From: Rhyzopertha dominica | Taxonomy: Eukaryota; Arthropoda; Insecta; Coleoptera; Bostrichidae | Direction: 5' to 3' | DNA: 64,000 nucleotides | Assembly: GCA_025024175.1 (NCBI GenBank) | Contig: QCXZ01000041.1 | Span: 43,209,786-43,273,785 of the forward strand | In this document: positions 22,995 through 35,266 of the stretch, piece by piece | Position numbering within the stretch: the stretch's first letter is position 1 | Layout of the letters: the number at the start of each line of letters is the position of its first letter | Made by a program: the position numbers and the translations under genes | The notes under the pieces: generated by a model | The model's input: only the letters and a program-made list of their open reading frames with translations | What the model was told of the DNA's origin: nothing | Database searches by the model: none

Positions 22995-23067
22995 TATTAA
23001 CTTTTTGTCAGTGTTTTCAAGTGACAGCGACCTATCCGATAAAATATTATCTTTTATTCTTATTTTA

Positions 23068-24634
23068 TTCGTGACAAGATTAAGATATGTGATATATGTA
23101 CAGATTCGTGTGCAAGATGCCATTAATATTAGTTCGTATCGTATATAGAACCTAACTAATTCCAACTTAAATGAAATCATACTTAAGATTTTTGTGCATT
23201 TGTAGCCAATCGAAATTATAATTCTTGTAGAGCGAGAGAATGTAAACCTCATATTACAGCATCTAACTACCCTAAAGGTGTTTGTGTCCTTCCATCTCCT
23301 CAACGCTGTATCCACAGAACTGTGTATGACTTCCGCAAAGGGCCTGGACATAAAATCGTACAAATATACCCCACGCCAACAAACGCCCCTTCCAAGATTT
23401 GACATTTCCACAACACCATGCATCTTCCGGGACAAAAGGCCTGCATTAAAAATGCGCCTTGTAGCAGGCCGATGAAAAAATACGGGTCCCGCCACTCTGA
23501 ATCTTTGTCGTTTCAGCGGGAGAGGATCCTATTTCTTATTTTATTATTCATTCCCTCTACAGCGGCACATAAGAAACAATTTGTTAGTGGATGTTCCATA
23601 TACAAAACGCTTTTGAGCTTTCGGCTCCAGAAAAAAGGTCGGATCATTTGCAGCTTTCGGGGCACGTAAGAGCTTTTATGTTGCTGTGTTTCGCGAGAGA
23701 GTTACGAGTGCGCGCGAGCTTACGGTTTAATGCGGAGGGGTCAGCTTTGCGTAGAAGCAGGAGAAAGCACACGGTTGAACTATGGTTGCATTTCTACTAC
23801 AATTCATTACTACAGTAATGGAAATATCAAATAACCACTTAATGATTTTATTTTATTTTAAAAATTGAAGCACCAAGACATTTTTTTCGATCTTTTCAGG
23901 TTCTTCTTTGCCGAGAAAAAGATACGAAAGTATGGATTTTTTAATATCCGTTTCAAATGCCTCGATATTCCGCCAGGGAGATGACGTAAAAGGTTGCCAT
24001 ACTGACGAAAGCGAGAAACACCAATAATAGTCAGTGCTCTAGCGGCACTGCAAGTAATATTTGTTTGCATTTTTTTTAGCTGCGTCGCGTTGCCAATGTG
24101 AGCAAATTTTCGCGATATCGTGAGGAATGTACTCGTAAACTGGCTTTGTGACATTGATACCTAGGTCAACTTAAGGTGTATTTGTGAAAATAACTTAAAT
24201 CATCCTTCAGACAGTATATTCTATAATGAACAGTTCAATATAATAAGCGCATTCACTAGCCTTTTGCTGAAATACGAAAGCACTTTAACCATCAAACCTG
24301 CTTTAGAACTAATGTTTTTATTATGAGGAATTAAACGACGCTTGAAGGTTGATAATGTTTAGTTTGTATACTTTCGTATGACAACGTTATGATAAATTTT
24401 GAAACTGTCAGGACGATCTCTGACCGTCGTTAGGAAGAAAACGGTAAAGTACCGCTGACAACATCGCACATTCGGACGTGCCGCATGTGTCACATGTGTA
24501 ACGAATAACCCTAATAACTCTAGCTTTGTTTACATAGTTTGGTCAAACTTTCGAGTTTCGTATTTGTCAGATTAAGTGGTGGAGCAAGATGTTGTCGAAG
24601 TATTTGGGTAATATGTTGTTTTTTTAATGTCAGA
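23068..24634. other. No recognised gene; GC-richer block at 23270-23800
   Basis: The block has frames on both strands (e.g. minus 22989-23495) but the longest one runs through the PLE tail and is therefore not a gene. No family or convincing splice sites seen. Confidence 0.35.
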
Positions 24635-24724
24635 ATGGCTTACGTTAAGAAGTGTTTTGTTCCGTGTTGTAAGAATACCACTGCTGATGAACAGTTACAG
24701 GTTATTCCTATGTTTACATTATAA
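24635..24724 (+). pseudogene. Possible THAP zinc-finger N-terminus
   Basis: ATG at 24635 opens a frame starting MAYVKKCFVPCCKNTT and stopping at 24724 (29 codons). The K-x-C-x-V-P-x-C-x-N-T pattern matches the first Cys pair of a THAP DNA-binding domain. The second Cys/His pair and the rest are missing. It could be a host exon (no donor site is obvious) or a relic of a THAP-bearing transposon such as a P-type element. Confidence 0.4.
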
Positions 24725-25188
24725 TATTGACGTTGACGGTTATACTTATACCTTCGCCCCTCTCTCTTACTCCCATTGCATTATTTGTATTTATCCGGCT
24801 ATTGATAAAACTGACAACAGTGAGCACCTAGAAGCTGTAACAGTGCGCATGACGGAAATTAGGAACCTTTTACGTAGTTGTTGGCGGATTTAAGAAATTG
24901 TTTGAAACAGGGTAATCTTTCTACCGCCGTTTGTTACGAGTTGAATTAATCTGAAAGCAAAATGGATGCGTGGCACTAGTATTCATGATGTAAGCAATAA
25001 AAGGCATAGGTTAAAACTATCAAATTTTAGTGTGCGGGACGACCCAATTGGCAGGAATCAAAACAGTATACAAATATCTCAAAAACAGAAATATTATACT
25101 TCAAATAAATAATGTATACTGGTCTATTTTCACAAAGTGGGATATATGTAGTAATGTTACTTCTCAAAGAATAATTGTCACTGGACTT
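24725..25188. other. Nothing recognised
   Basis: AT-rich; short frames only. Confidence 0.4.
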
Positions 25189-25243
25189 TATTAAACAAAT
25201 TGGCAAAGCGCTTTCAGCTAATATAAGCCATCATCACTATAGA
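25189..25243 (-). ncRNA. Decayed PLE-type hammerhead motif
   Basis: Minus strand GTGATGA (25237-25231), one extra T, stem II GGCT...AGCT (pairing partly lost), GAAA (25215-25212), GCGC. It shares CAAAGCGCTTTC with the motifs at 20.15 and 47.3 kb. The core C3 is changed to G. Confidence 0.45.
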
Positions 25244-28200
25244 CAGAAGCATTTATAAAAGTAAAATTTTTGTAATACATGATTTGGAAAGTTATTATTA
25301 AAAGCAATTTAAAGAATTACATCCAGTTCCTTTTCAAAAGCGGTTCAAGAAATAATTTAAAAATGAAATACGGACAGGGTGAACAGAATAGTAATTAATA
25401 ATGTCTATGTTATACCTATGCCAACACTTTAATAATATGTTGAATAATTCTGTATGTAGCGTCGAAAGCAATAAAAAATAGATTCTTAAATTACGAGCAA
25501 AAGTCAGAGACTCAAACACAATAATCGTCAATTCGCAAACTTAACTTTTTACACGTTTCAAATTTAAGTGAACTAAACTAATCTTAATACGCCAGTATCT
25601 TTGACATGAACAATACAAGACTAACTTTTAATCAACTAAAGCATTTTCAGAAATGCAGAGAAGCGTGGTTGGCCCAAAATTTACATGAACTACATTTAAA
25701 CGATTACGCGAAATTACTTCTTCAACGCAGCTCAATATTTTACTCTAAGCGACCTTCCGACAGACTTTGCCAAACTTTAGATTAATTACTTTACATCGCG
25801 GATCGGATGAAAGTAATGTCAGTGCCATGTATGAAAGATAAAAGGAGACTGACTTTAATTTTCGTAAAAACACTGCTGGTTTTCCCTTGGAAGTTAAACA
25901 ATCAGAAAATCGGGTGGACGAAATCTCCCGTGTACATTTTCGAAGTAAGTATCTGCAAATATAAAAATCCACCCAAAACTAACCAAAAGTGATCGACAGA
26001 TCTAGCTAGTTTATTCCCCAAATATATAATTGAGAAAGATAAGACGAACTTGCAAATGAAGTTTGGTATTAATTTCTTTATAATTTCTGTAGCAGAAAAA
26101 AGAATCCCATAAAAAGGAACTTGTCGAAGCTAAAGCTTGTACCTAATAATTTCATAAGAAAAATTAGCGATAAATTAACCTCGTACCTTTTAAAGTTGCC
26201 TGCACACGCACACACAAATAATCTACAAATCTCCCGTTATTATTAAGAAACAAAACGTTATCTTTAACTGCTATTTCCTACCCAGGACGACCAACTGCTA
26301 CCGAGACGACCTTGAAAAATTTACTGACACGAAAACAACTTTGATATCCAATAATGCAGTTTTAATATTTGTCCAAATTTGTCATTTTGCTACAAATCTA
26401 ACCATAACGAACCAGTCTTAGTTAGTTAGTTGAAAACTACCGATGGCGTGGAAAGTAGGCAAGATATGTTAACATTTTGATGTTGTAAACATAATACTAT
26501 TTGCTGGAATTACCACGTCCAAAACAAACAAGAAGCATTACATATGTTTTGGTGATATAATAACTCAACTAAAATAATTTGCATATATTATACGATAAAC
26601 AGAATTCGAAAATCAGTTAAAGCCACATAAAGATAGGAACAATTTAAACAAAACACTTTTTAAACTACAACACTACCGCAAAAATAAAGTTTGTCTGCCA
26701 ACATGCACTGATGATGCACTAATAGAGAAATCAATCTATAACTGTAGTTTCATCAATGTGATGTTAAGAAATTAATGTCGGCTTTAAATGCTTGTCAAAG
26801 AAGCATTTTAATTAAAAAAAACATCTGTCAATTGTTTTATTGTGTGACTCTATATTCATAAAAAAATGTGTTGCTAAACACAAAAATAGACCAGTGATTT
26901 ATTTACTACACACTGCAGTCACTGCATACAAGAATAACATAAATAAAAAAATGTGTACCCCTAAGAAAAACCACCTTCGCAAAAAGACAATTTTTGCAAT
27001 GCGCAAAAAAATCGATGCACCTCGTATTTATACCAGGTACAAGCTTTCTTGAAGAAACCTGCATTGGAAAAACTGCGCTTCCGGTGCAGCAATCGGAAAT
27101 CTCGCCCGCTGAAAACCTCGCCGAAGGTCGTATTTACCCGTTCAAACATTAACTTCGATATTGCAGCATCCCCATGCCGATCCGACAAATGACTCCCACT
27201 CGGTTTAAATAACAAATACCCACGTACCTGTACAGAACGTGTAATTTCCCAGTGTGTTCATATTTCATAAAAAAATCGCCGTGTTGCCAGCACTGTTTGA
27301 TACGAGTGCCCCGCTTTCATCTCCTGGGTCGACTAATGCATATTGCATTGGGCAAAATGGTAAAAAGCGCGGTAAATATCCTCCGGTTGATGCAGGAATA
27401 ATCAGATTTATGCTGACTACTAATTAGGAAGTGGAGATGAGATTTTAAAGTCAAATTTTGTATCATAATACGAAATGAGAATGCATACTACTCACAGAAA
27501 CTATTTCAGATTTTAACCGATCTATGTGCAGCATTGATGCGTTCGTTTATTTGCAGTAAGCGCCCTAACTAATTTTGCCATAGGTATAGCTGCGAAGATT
27601 CAATAATGTCTTTCTTAAGGGGGTATACCGATGCAACACTTTTCTGAGGGATAAAGACGTGTGGTCGCCGGAGCAAGTGTTACAGTCACGTTTCTTGAAC
27701 CTTACGGGCATTCTGAGCGCGTTGCTTTTTTGAATCTATCGTCGGGAATAATCTATTTCATTGATCTTACAAAATCATGTGCTTCTTCTGTAACTAATCA
27801 ATTTATTCCTTTACCCAATTTATGTATCGCTAAAAACTTATTATTAACGCTTTTATTCGATTCATTAATACTCTATAACCTAAATTAAACAATTTATTAT
27901 TTCTTTACGATACTGTAGNAACGATCACGTTAATAAAATAATTGATTTGATGTGACCAAGACCATCTTCTTTTATTAATAATTTTACTTTCAAATTTTCA
28001 AGTGTCATAAATGAATCACTTCTATNTCAGCGAAAATGAATAATATTAAACATGTTATAAAAATTATTAAAGAAATTGTCAAAACAAGTAGTTGCTAGAC
28101 AAATTCTAGCCAAATTTATTGCGTACATATTTAATAAAATCCTTATAAGTGCAATTGTTAGCAGCTACGTTATAAACGCAAAAAAAACATTTCGCAGAAG

Positions 28201-31200
28201 AAGTCGTAGAATGTGGAAGACTCAACTGTGTTCCTAAAATAAGCTAAGTAACTAGAAGTACTGAAAACCATTATTAAAATATAAAGGTATCCAAAAATTA
28301 TGCGAAAAAAACTAAAACACCGGATTCTTTCGGTAAAATTAGCAGCGTCTCTCTCACCTGGTACCAGGTGGAGCACCACAACGAGGTTTTGCACTGAGAA
28401 ATAAATATAGTAGTTTGAAATATGCAGAGTGTAGCATAAAACGCATAAAATTCAAAATAAGGATTACTTGCAAAAATTTTAATAAACGCTGTAACACGTA
28501 ACTTGAGATTTCAAAGAGATTAATTTTAGATAACGTTGTCAGATGTAACCATATGCATTTCTCGGTCGTTCAAAGCTTTATTGTCTAAGGAAATCGACCA
28601 TTATGTCATTTCATATAAAAAAAGATAACACGGCAATTGGAAAAATGGTTATTCAATATGTGCATAAATATGAAGTTCACAAATAAAACAAACTACGTCA
28701 TCAAATGACTCTCCACATCTGATTATTTAAGAAGGTTTAGAATTAGCAAGAAATAACACCTTCCACGTCCAAATGTTCAAATCGCAGTCCACAGTTAGAC
28801 ACTTGACAAACTTCCTGATCACTCCGGAGTCCATCACCATACGCCATAGCCCACCATCATTAAAATTTGTATTCGTTCACAGATTTAAAATATTTGTTTG
28901 AGAATTGCAACTGTTAATGCCTGTATTCTTACTAAGTCGGCTTTTGCTAACTTTAGCATTCCATCAGACTGGACTAAGCACCTGTTAGTCATCAGCAATT
29001 CATAAAAAATAGCAAATACGCGATTGGTATGAATCGCCGACGGTTTTGTTATTTTTGGAACTGTATTCCTTAATTCAAGATATTCAACAAGTGTTTACTG
29101 CAGTCAGAAGGAACGAAGTACCGAAAAGTCTAACCAACATTGCTTATTCTAACAATTTTTGTTGGNNCGTCATATGAATAGANTATTAAGTGCTGGCATT
29201 TTTTGGACGTCATTTTAAGCACGTGTTAAATAACCANTTTTTTAATTCTAATCATTTTATTTATTTTTTTNTACCNAATGATGTAATGACTGACAAAAAA
29301 ATACTTATTTTAAATTACTTGTCTTAGAGTATTTTTTTTCGAATTTTTGCATTTAGTCTTACTTTGAATGTTTTGTGTTACTTTTTATCGACACTGTATT
29401 ACTTACCATATTATATATTATATACCTTATACCATGCAAGCGCANGGGATAGTCAGTAAAGTAAGAGACATAGGTACTTAGCGCCATTTAGGTNGGCTGT
29501 ATTTTGTTTCTTTTCTAGAATAACGTATTGTNGATAAGCGCACTTCAGTTATATTACCTTAGCGGCAAACCTCCTTTTCTTAATTGTTGCCCATAACAAG
29601 AGTGCAACAAAGACATAAAACTATAATTCGCGCTGAAAAATGCTTCACTGATCATCATCAATATAACACAGGTCAGCTGTAGTCGAACGCGCATGCAGTA
29701 TACTGAGCTAGCAGGCAACAACAGCCAGAGCGCATTTTTAGACTTGCAAACGTTTTGGAAATAAATTAATTACACAGTGATTTTTTTTTAATAAATGCAA
29801 GGAATTTCTTTTACTTGGCTGATAAAAGACAGATGCAGGGCATTTATTTGACAGAATCGGAAAAATAGCCTTAGAATTGGCGCAAATTGCAAATAAGGAC
29901 CATAAAACTTCGATAGCTTAGCCCTAATTTTTTTGTTGTTTTAGGGACTTTATTAAAAAACAACAAATAAATGCCCTGACGCTACTCTTTTAGAGCACAG
30001 CCGTGAAAATTTCACAATAATTGTTCTTTTTAAAACCTATGTATCGAGCAGATTTTTCGCATTAAGTATTCCATCTTAATTATTAGGTAAACAAAAGAAG
30101 CATGCAAGCTTTTACGTTTTCTCTTGACAGCCAGGTCACTAGGCTTTTTAAGTATGGCTCTAACAGACGGTATATAATTCCGAAGTTTAAGAAGAAGCCT
30201 TCCATTACTCAGTGATAAAACTGAATTGAAAGCGTTACCGGTGTAGCAACGGAGTGTCTTAAAGAATGTAGTTGAACCTCTCAACAATACTATCTTTGAT
30301 GGAAAACATTGGATGTTGCCGGCACATAACGTGAAAACCAACCGGACTGGCTAAGGTGCAACAATATACCGCTTATTTCTACTACCGTTTTAGAAGCCTC
30401 TGAACTTTAAACTGTGGTTCAGTTCTACAGTTTTCCAGATTTGGCCACTTCAAATAAATAAATTACTGTTTTCTTAAAAAGTATGTTTCTTTGTGGTGCT
30501 CTGTCAAGCCAAAAATTAACTTTTTTGACTTTCAACACAATTTAGTTAAACGAAACCGGTTGAATTAGGTTTATTGTAAACAAATGGCATGCAAAGATGT
30601 AAGATCTACTAAGTAGCCTAAATAGCCAACTTTAGTGCAAAATTTATTGAAACACCGAGTAAAAAATACATAAAGAACGTTATTACTAAATGAGGCCACA
30701 TCTGCCAGTCTCTAGCAGGAGCAAGTAACCCCAAAAGTAGCCGTTGAAGTTACACCGTTGCCTTCAGTTCATTGTTTTGCTAGTTTTACAACTGAAGTGG
30801 CTGAAAAAGCTCTCCATGTGATTTCTTTATAATTAAGGACATCCAGACATGTTATATTATACGCAAAAAACTGATACAATTTTTAATCTCCCTTCATGTT
30901 CAGTAGCTAGCTATCTGTTTGACAATTCTGCCATGTCTAGCTGGTACCATCTTTGTAGTTTTAAAGAAGAGGACGGACACATGTATTCTTCTTCCCTTCA
31001 TTAAGACCAGAAAGGAAAGATAAATTCGATTCTATCAAGTCTTTATTCTTTCAAGGTGTTGGTAGTAAAGTTCTGTGGTGATAGTCCGATCTTAAGAACA
31101 ACCAGATGCAAAGCTTAATTTGGCTTCAATTACTATTAGGTTGTACCGTGCTCTGTAGCTTACTTATTAATAAATTCGTTAGTTTTCACGAAAATAAATT

Positions 31201-31957
31201 ATTTTTACTTATCCGGAACGCCTAGTTCATGATCCAAAATGTTCTGTTATAAAAGCACTCTTTAATTTTTAATATTATGCTGCTGCGCCTATTACATGTG
31301 TACATATGGTTCAAGTTTAAAATCATCAAAAAGGAAGTTCTTTATATTATCTTCATCAATAAAAGCCTACTGACACATTACCCTGAAGCGACTAAATAGC
31401 GATATACGGCAAACGGCACCCTTAAAGAATAATAAAACACTGCCAGGTTGTCACTTATTCTTAAAAACATATTTCTTACATATGTATATATTTACGAGTA
31501 CATAACTAACAGTTAAACAGTTTGCATTCCAAGTAAGATTTTTTTTCTTTGTCTGGAATGTTTCTCAGCAAGTCGTATTCATTCATTGCCGCCACTGTTT
31601 CCATAGAAGGAATCGTCGCTATCAGCGAATAAACATGTTGAGACAAATCACTTTATGAAGAGGGATTCCACGCAGAACCAAACTTTTATATAAAATCCAA
31701 ATCAACATAAGATTCACTAATTTAACAAGTATCTTTCCTTTTTAGATGTAGAAGTTAACCTTTCGTATTGTTCATTTAATTCAATCATTAGAAAGAAGTA
31801 AAAGTACCATATGAAATACCGCAACGAGCGAATGTTTAAGGTATGTCCTATCTGTGTCAATTTCTTATCCAATCACTATATGGTTGATTTAAACAAAAAA
31901 AGAATGTACAAGAGCATACTTTTCGAGAGTCCTAATTTTCGTTATCTGTTGTTTCAG
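25244..31957. other. Long stretch without a recognised gene
   Basis: Probably intron or upstream DNA of the carbonic anhydrase-related gene. A GC-richer block lies at 27050-27420. Isolated undetermined bases cluster at 29166-29532, suggesting a poorly resolved assembly. I looked for further CA-domain exons here on the plus strand and found none. Confidence 0.4.
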
Positions 31958-32112
31958 GAAAATCGACGCGCATAAATTATCTGTCGATAAGATCGCTCCT
32001 GCCAGACACGGAGCACTTCATGACCTACGAGGGGTCAACCACGCACCCAGGCTGCTGGGAAACCACAGTATGGATTATACTGAATAAACCTATTTATATT
32101 TCAAAACAAGAG
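31958..32112 (+). CDS. CA10: Carbonic anhydrase-related protein (CA10/CA11 type), internal exon
   Basis: Bounded by a 3' splice site (TGTTGTTTCAG) and a donor (GAG|GTAAGA). The first two bases complete a split codon; the frame then reads through NYLSIRSLLPDTEHF, MTYEGSTTHPGCWETTVW and IILNKPIYISKQE. This is the conserved C-terminal part of the alpha-carbonic anhydrase fold: LLP.T..F.TY.GS.T.P.C.E...W...NKP, as in vertebrate CA10/CA11 and insect CARPs. These proteins are secreted or cell-surface and non-catalytic, because key zinc-binding His residues are lost; the residues concerned lie in upstream exons not seen here. The exon ends in phase 0 and joins exactly to the one at 37267. Homology is from memory of the family. 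Whether it is CARPA or CARPB is open. Confidence 0.9.
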
Positions 32113-32759
32113 GTAAGAACTACTCAATAAGGATAGTGTAATTACAAGCTTAGATTTATTTAAATAATTGTTTCTCTTAAAAGCAGAACCATATCATTGT
32201 CAGCGACACATAACGAGAGAATATGTACCTAAACTGACAAATATCACGTAAACGAAGATGGCTACTGACATATCCACATAGGTTCTAGGAATAGTTCTGG
32301 TTCTACATATCACTTCTGCGGGAAAGTACCTTTGACGTTTAATAAGAAAACATTTTATCTTTCATCAGAGAAATGATAGTCTTGTGGTGCAGATATTATT
32401 AGAGAACGATATTACAGAAGACAGGACATTAGCTTGTTCCTCATGCAGCAGAACAACAAATTAGGACGCTATCTATAATTTAAGATAATGTCATTTCAAA
32501 TTATTGTGATCATTAAAAAAGCCATTAGCGGTTAAATAAATTAGATAAGTATCTATAATTAAATTTAGTCATGCCTTGTTATATAACCAGTCTTTTAAAA
32601 ATAGCTTAAGTATTGTGATATTCTGGAATATTAAAGCTGCAAGAAGAAAGTATGCTAAGACAAGGATATTCAAAATTTAGCGTCAACTAGAAGCAAAGCA
32701 ATCAAACAATTCGTGTTAGCTAAAACTCTAATGAAAGGTCTTCAAATGTACAAGTTTTG

Positions 32760-34150
32760 ATGGCATAAGCTTTCGCCAGTGGCATGTGGCATTTCTATTT
32801 TAACTAATTTTATATATGTATTAGCCATGTTGGCGACATGTTGTTTTCCGGGCTGCTTGCCACATTGCTTGTTTGGTCTTGACGTTTCGACACTCATGTC
32901 GGTATCTTCCTCACCAGTAGCTCTGAAACTAAAGTGTTCGATGCCTCGGTCTCGGTTATAATTGTGCGGATTCTTCCGGATTTCTATGGCTTCCTTTTAC
33001 AATCTCTGCCAGAATCTCGCTTCCCTTGAAAGAATTTGTGCCTCTTCGAGTTTGATCTAGTGGTCAGTCTCCATTCGGTGTTCTGCCACTGCCGACCTGT
33101 TACATTGCCGGTTCTTGGTGTCCCTTATATGTTCATTGATATTCGTACCGATGTTCCTTCCGGTTTGGCCGATGTAAACCTTCCCACAGCTGCATGGAAT
33201 GCTGTACACACCCCGTGTTTGTAGCTCCTCAGTCGCCGAATGATATTTCGAAAAGGCGTTGTATCCGTGTGTTAATGACTTCTTGTTTTTGGGCGGGATG
33301 ATAGTGTGAATTGCATGCAGGTAGCGATCCGTGTGCTTTGGCTTCCTATAGACCCGATGTCCTAGCGTGCCGTCTTATTCCCTTGTCGTAGGGCGCCATT
33401 GGTCTTCATCTCCATCGTAAATTGTATGCTGCTGTGGATGCTATTTAGATGGTCCAGGAACTCCTTTATTTTCTGTTCTCCATGCGGCCAGACGGTGAAA
33501 GTGTCGTCCACATATCTAAACCAACGCTTAGATTTATGGCGGGACGATGTCAATGCAGTTGTCTCGAAGGCTTCCAAGTAAATGTTGGCTATCAGCGGAG
33601 AAAGCGGTGACCTCATAGTAGCATCACCTATCTACTCGTAGTATTCCTCCTGGAACTAGAAGGAAGTAGATTTCAGGCAGATCTTCGCTAGTTGGACTAG
33701 TTCTTCATCCAGGTCTTCTTCTTGTAGACGTTTCTTCAGCTCCCTTAATGTGTCGTCCAGTAGTATCTTCATGAAGAGTGAGTTGATATTAAAGCTTACT
33801 AACATGTCTTCCGGATCCAGTTCGATCGTCTTCATTTTCTCAATTATGTATCCGGCGTTCCTGACGTGATATTCTGTCTTTCCTACGAGTCCTTTCAGGG
33901 TCCGAGCGATGTAGCGAGCTTGAGGAGGGGGGGGGGCAGATACTGTTGCACTAACAATCAGTCTCAGTGGTATCTCTGGTTTGTGAATCTGAGGTACGTG
34001 ATATAGTTGTGGCGTCCTTGTATCTGTTTTGATCATGTTGCGATGTAGCTCTTCTGGTATCTTCGATTTCCGTATGGCTGAATTGATTGTCCGTTCAGTG
34101 CGTCTTGCTGGTTTCTTCCTTATCTTCTTGTTGATTTATACAAGGTAGGC
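32760..34150 (-). pseudogene. Penelope-like element, RT to GIY-YIG, decayed
   Basis: On the minus strand: PQLYHVPQIHKPEIPLRLIVS (RT motif region), ARTLKGLVGKTEYHVRN, then MLVSFNINSLF for the D-V-x-S-L-F catalytic motif (33820-33770, first Asp altered), SPLSPLIANIYLE, RYVDDTFTVWPHG near 33515-33475, FTMEMKTNG, a small frame break near 33385, HRVYRKPKHTDRYLHA, and a complete-looking GIY-YIG domain starting GVYSIPCSCGKVYIGQ (near 33220-33170) with NEHIRD and AEHR motifs. The segment between RT and nuclease is shortened. At least three stops or frame breaks show it is dead. It lies in the 32113-37266 intron, antisense to the host gene. Confidence 0.88.
32880..32918 (-). ncRNA. Hammerhead-like motif in PLE tail
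   Basis: Minus strand CTGGTGAGGAAGATACC ... GTGTCGAAACGTC. GAAA and the CTG.TGA strand are present, but alignment to the hammerhead core is imperfect. It lies directly after the PLE coding end, as in other PLEs. Confidence 0.35.
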
Positions 34151-34188
34151 CTAGCGAAGCTATATGCGATCCTGACCATAACAGCTAC

Positions 34189-34795
34189 TACCGTCCCATT
34201 TCGTTCTTACCAAGAGATTTGCAAGTCTCAAAATACTTTAAAGAAATTAATTTGCACTTTAAGCATCAGCATTCATTCACCTTTCTTTCACAGTCTTACT
34301 TACTCAGCGCTTTTTCTTGACGTAAGTAAAGCTTGTGATACGGTGTCGCGTGAAATACTGCTTTATAAGCTAAAATTTGTCTGCAAATAGTATTAATCTT
34401 GCTGGATTTTATTTTAAGGGATCGATTGCAGAAAGTAATTAATAATGAAAAAGTGTCAGATGAAAGTAATGTCCCTCATGGGAAGCCCCAAGGCTCAATT
34501 TAGACCCTTTGCTATTTTTAATTTACATTTGTTGTCTATTGTACTGTATTGTGTACCTACCACAAGCCAAAGTAGTTCTCGGTGCGAATGATTCTGTTCT
34601 AGGGTCTAGCAATTCTTCTCTTAGTTGCCTTCAACGAGATCTGAGTAAACATTTTCAGAACGTTTCGATGCTGGCTAACAAACTCCATTTAAATAAAAGT
34701 AAAACGGTAAATATACACTCAAGAGATGTACAGATACTCAAGATGTACAAAATTTCTACTCTGCAGATGATTAACTACTTAACTAATGCGTAATT
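34189..34795 (+). pseudogene. LINE reverse transcriptase fragment
   Basis: Plus-strand frames read YYRPISFLP, then FLDVSKACDTVSREILLYKL (the F-L-D-x-x-K-A-F-D-x-V motif with Phe changed to Cys), a region of stops, VPHGKPQGSI-like sequence near 34480-34500 (the PQGS motif) and FAIFNLH or LLFLIYI. Further on, LQRDLSKHFQNVSMLANKLHLNKSKT matches the segment after the catalytic YADD, which is itself not readable. It is a dead copy from the jockey/CR1-like group of non-LTR elements, without endonuclease or defined ends. Confidence 0.65.
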
Positions 34796-35266
34796 TGGCT
34801 AGCTGTCTGACTCGCCCAAATCTCAGAACTTTGCTCTCATACAACCCATCTAGGATACTGTACTACTCTAAGAAGACGTACTACTTCGGAATGCCGATTA
34901 CTGAAGTTACAAAGAAGATATATAACAATTCTCACTTATTTTGGATATCTACACGATTGCGGACCTTTTTCCTATTCTTGGATATCCTTGCCTGTCCTTG
35001 TTTAATTACTTTTAGGTGTTTAGCGTACATCATTGACAGTGCTAAATTAATTTCTTGAATATAATACTATAAATCTATACATTGTAATAACTTTTACTGT
35101 ATTCAATTCTATAAGCTATATGCCAAACTTGAACAGATGAATAATGATGACACTCTAAGTAAAAAATGTTATATGAAAGTATGTCCTTTTGCTTTTAGTT
35201 TAGAAGTTATAAGCATTTTAATTATTTACATTTATTTAATTAGCCTAAAGCATTTTAAATAAATGT
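34796..35266. other. AT-rich intronic DNA
   Basis: Nothing recognised. Confidence 0.4.

Larger units (their letters stand above)
21608..23067 (+). mobile_element. Penelope-like element, copy 2, with inverted 3' tail and 14-bp TSD
   Basis: A direct repeat TTATTCTTATTTTA flanks the insertion (21608-21621 and 23054-23067). After 27 unassigned bases, about 70 bp (21649-21718) are the reverse complement of the element's own 3' terminus (22989 to about 23051). The 5'-truncated coding part starts immediately after, and the 3' tail closes the element. Inverted partial copies at the 5' side are a known trait of Penelope-like insertions. Confidence 0.85.

Noticed and set aside
22989..23495. 168-codon minus-strand open frame
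   Set aside because: It runs through the 3' tail of the PLE copy into unrelated flanking DNA, so it cannot be one gene.
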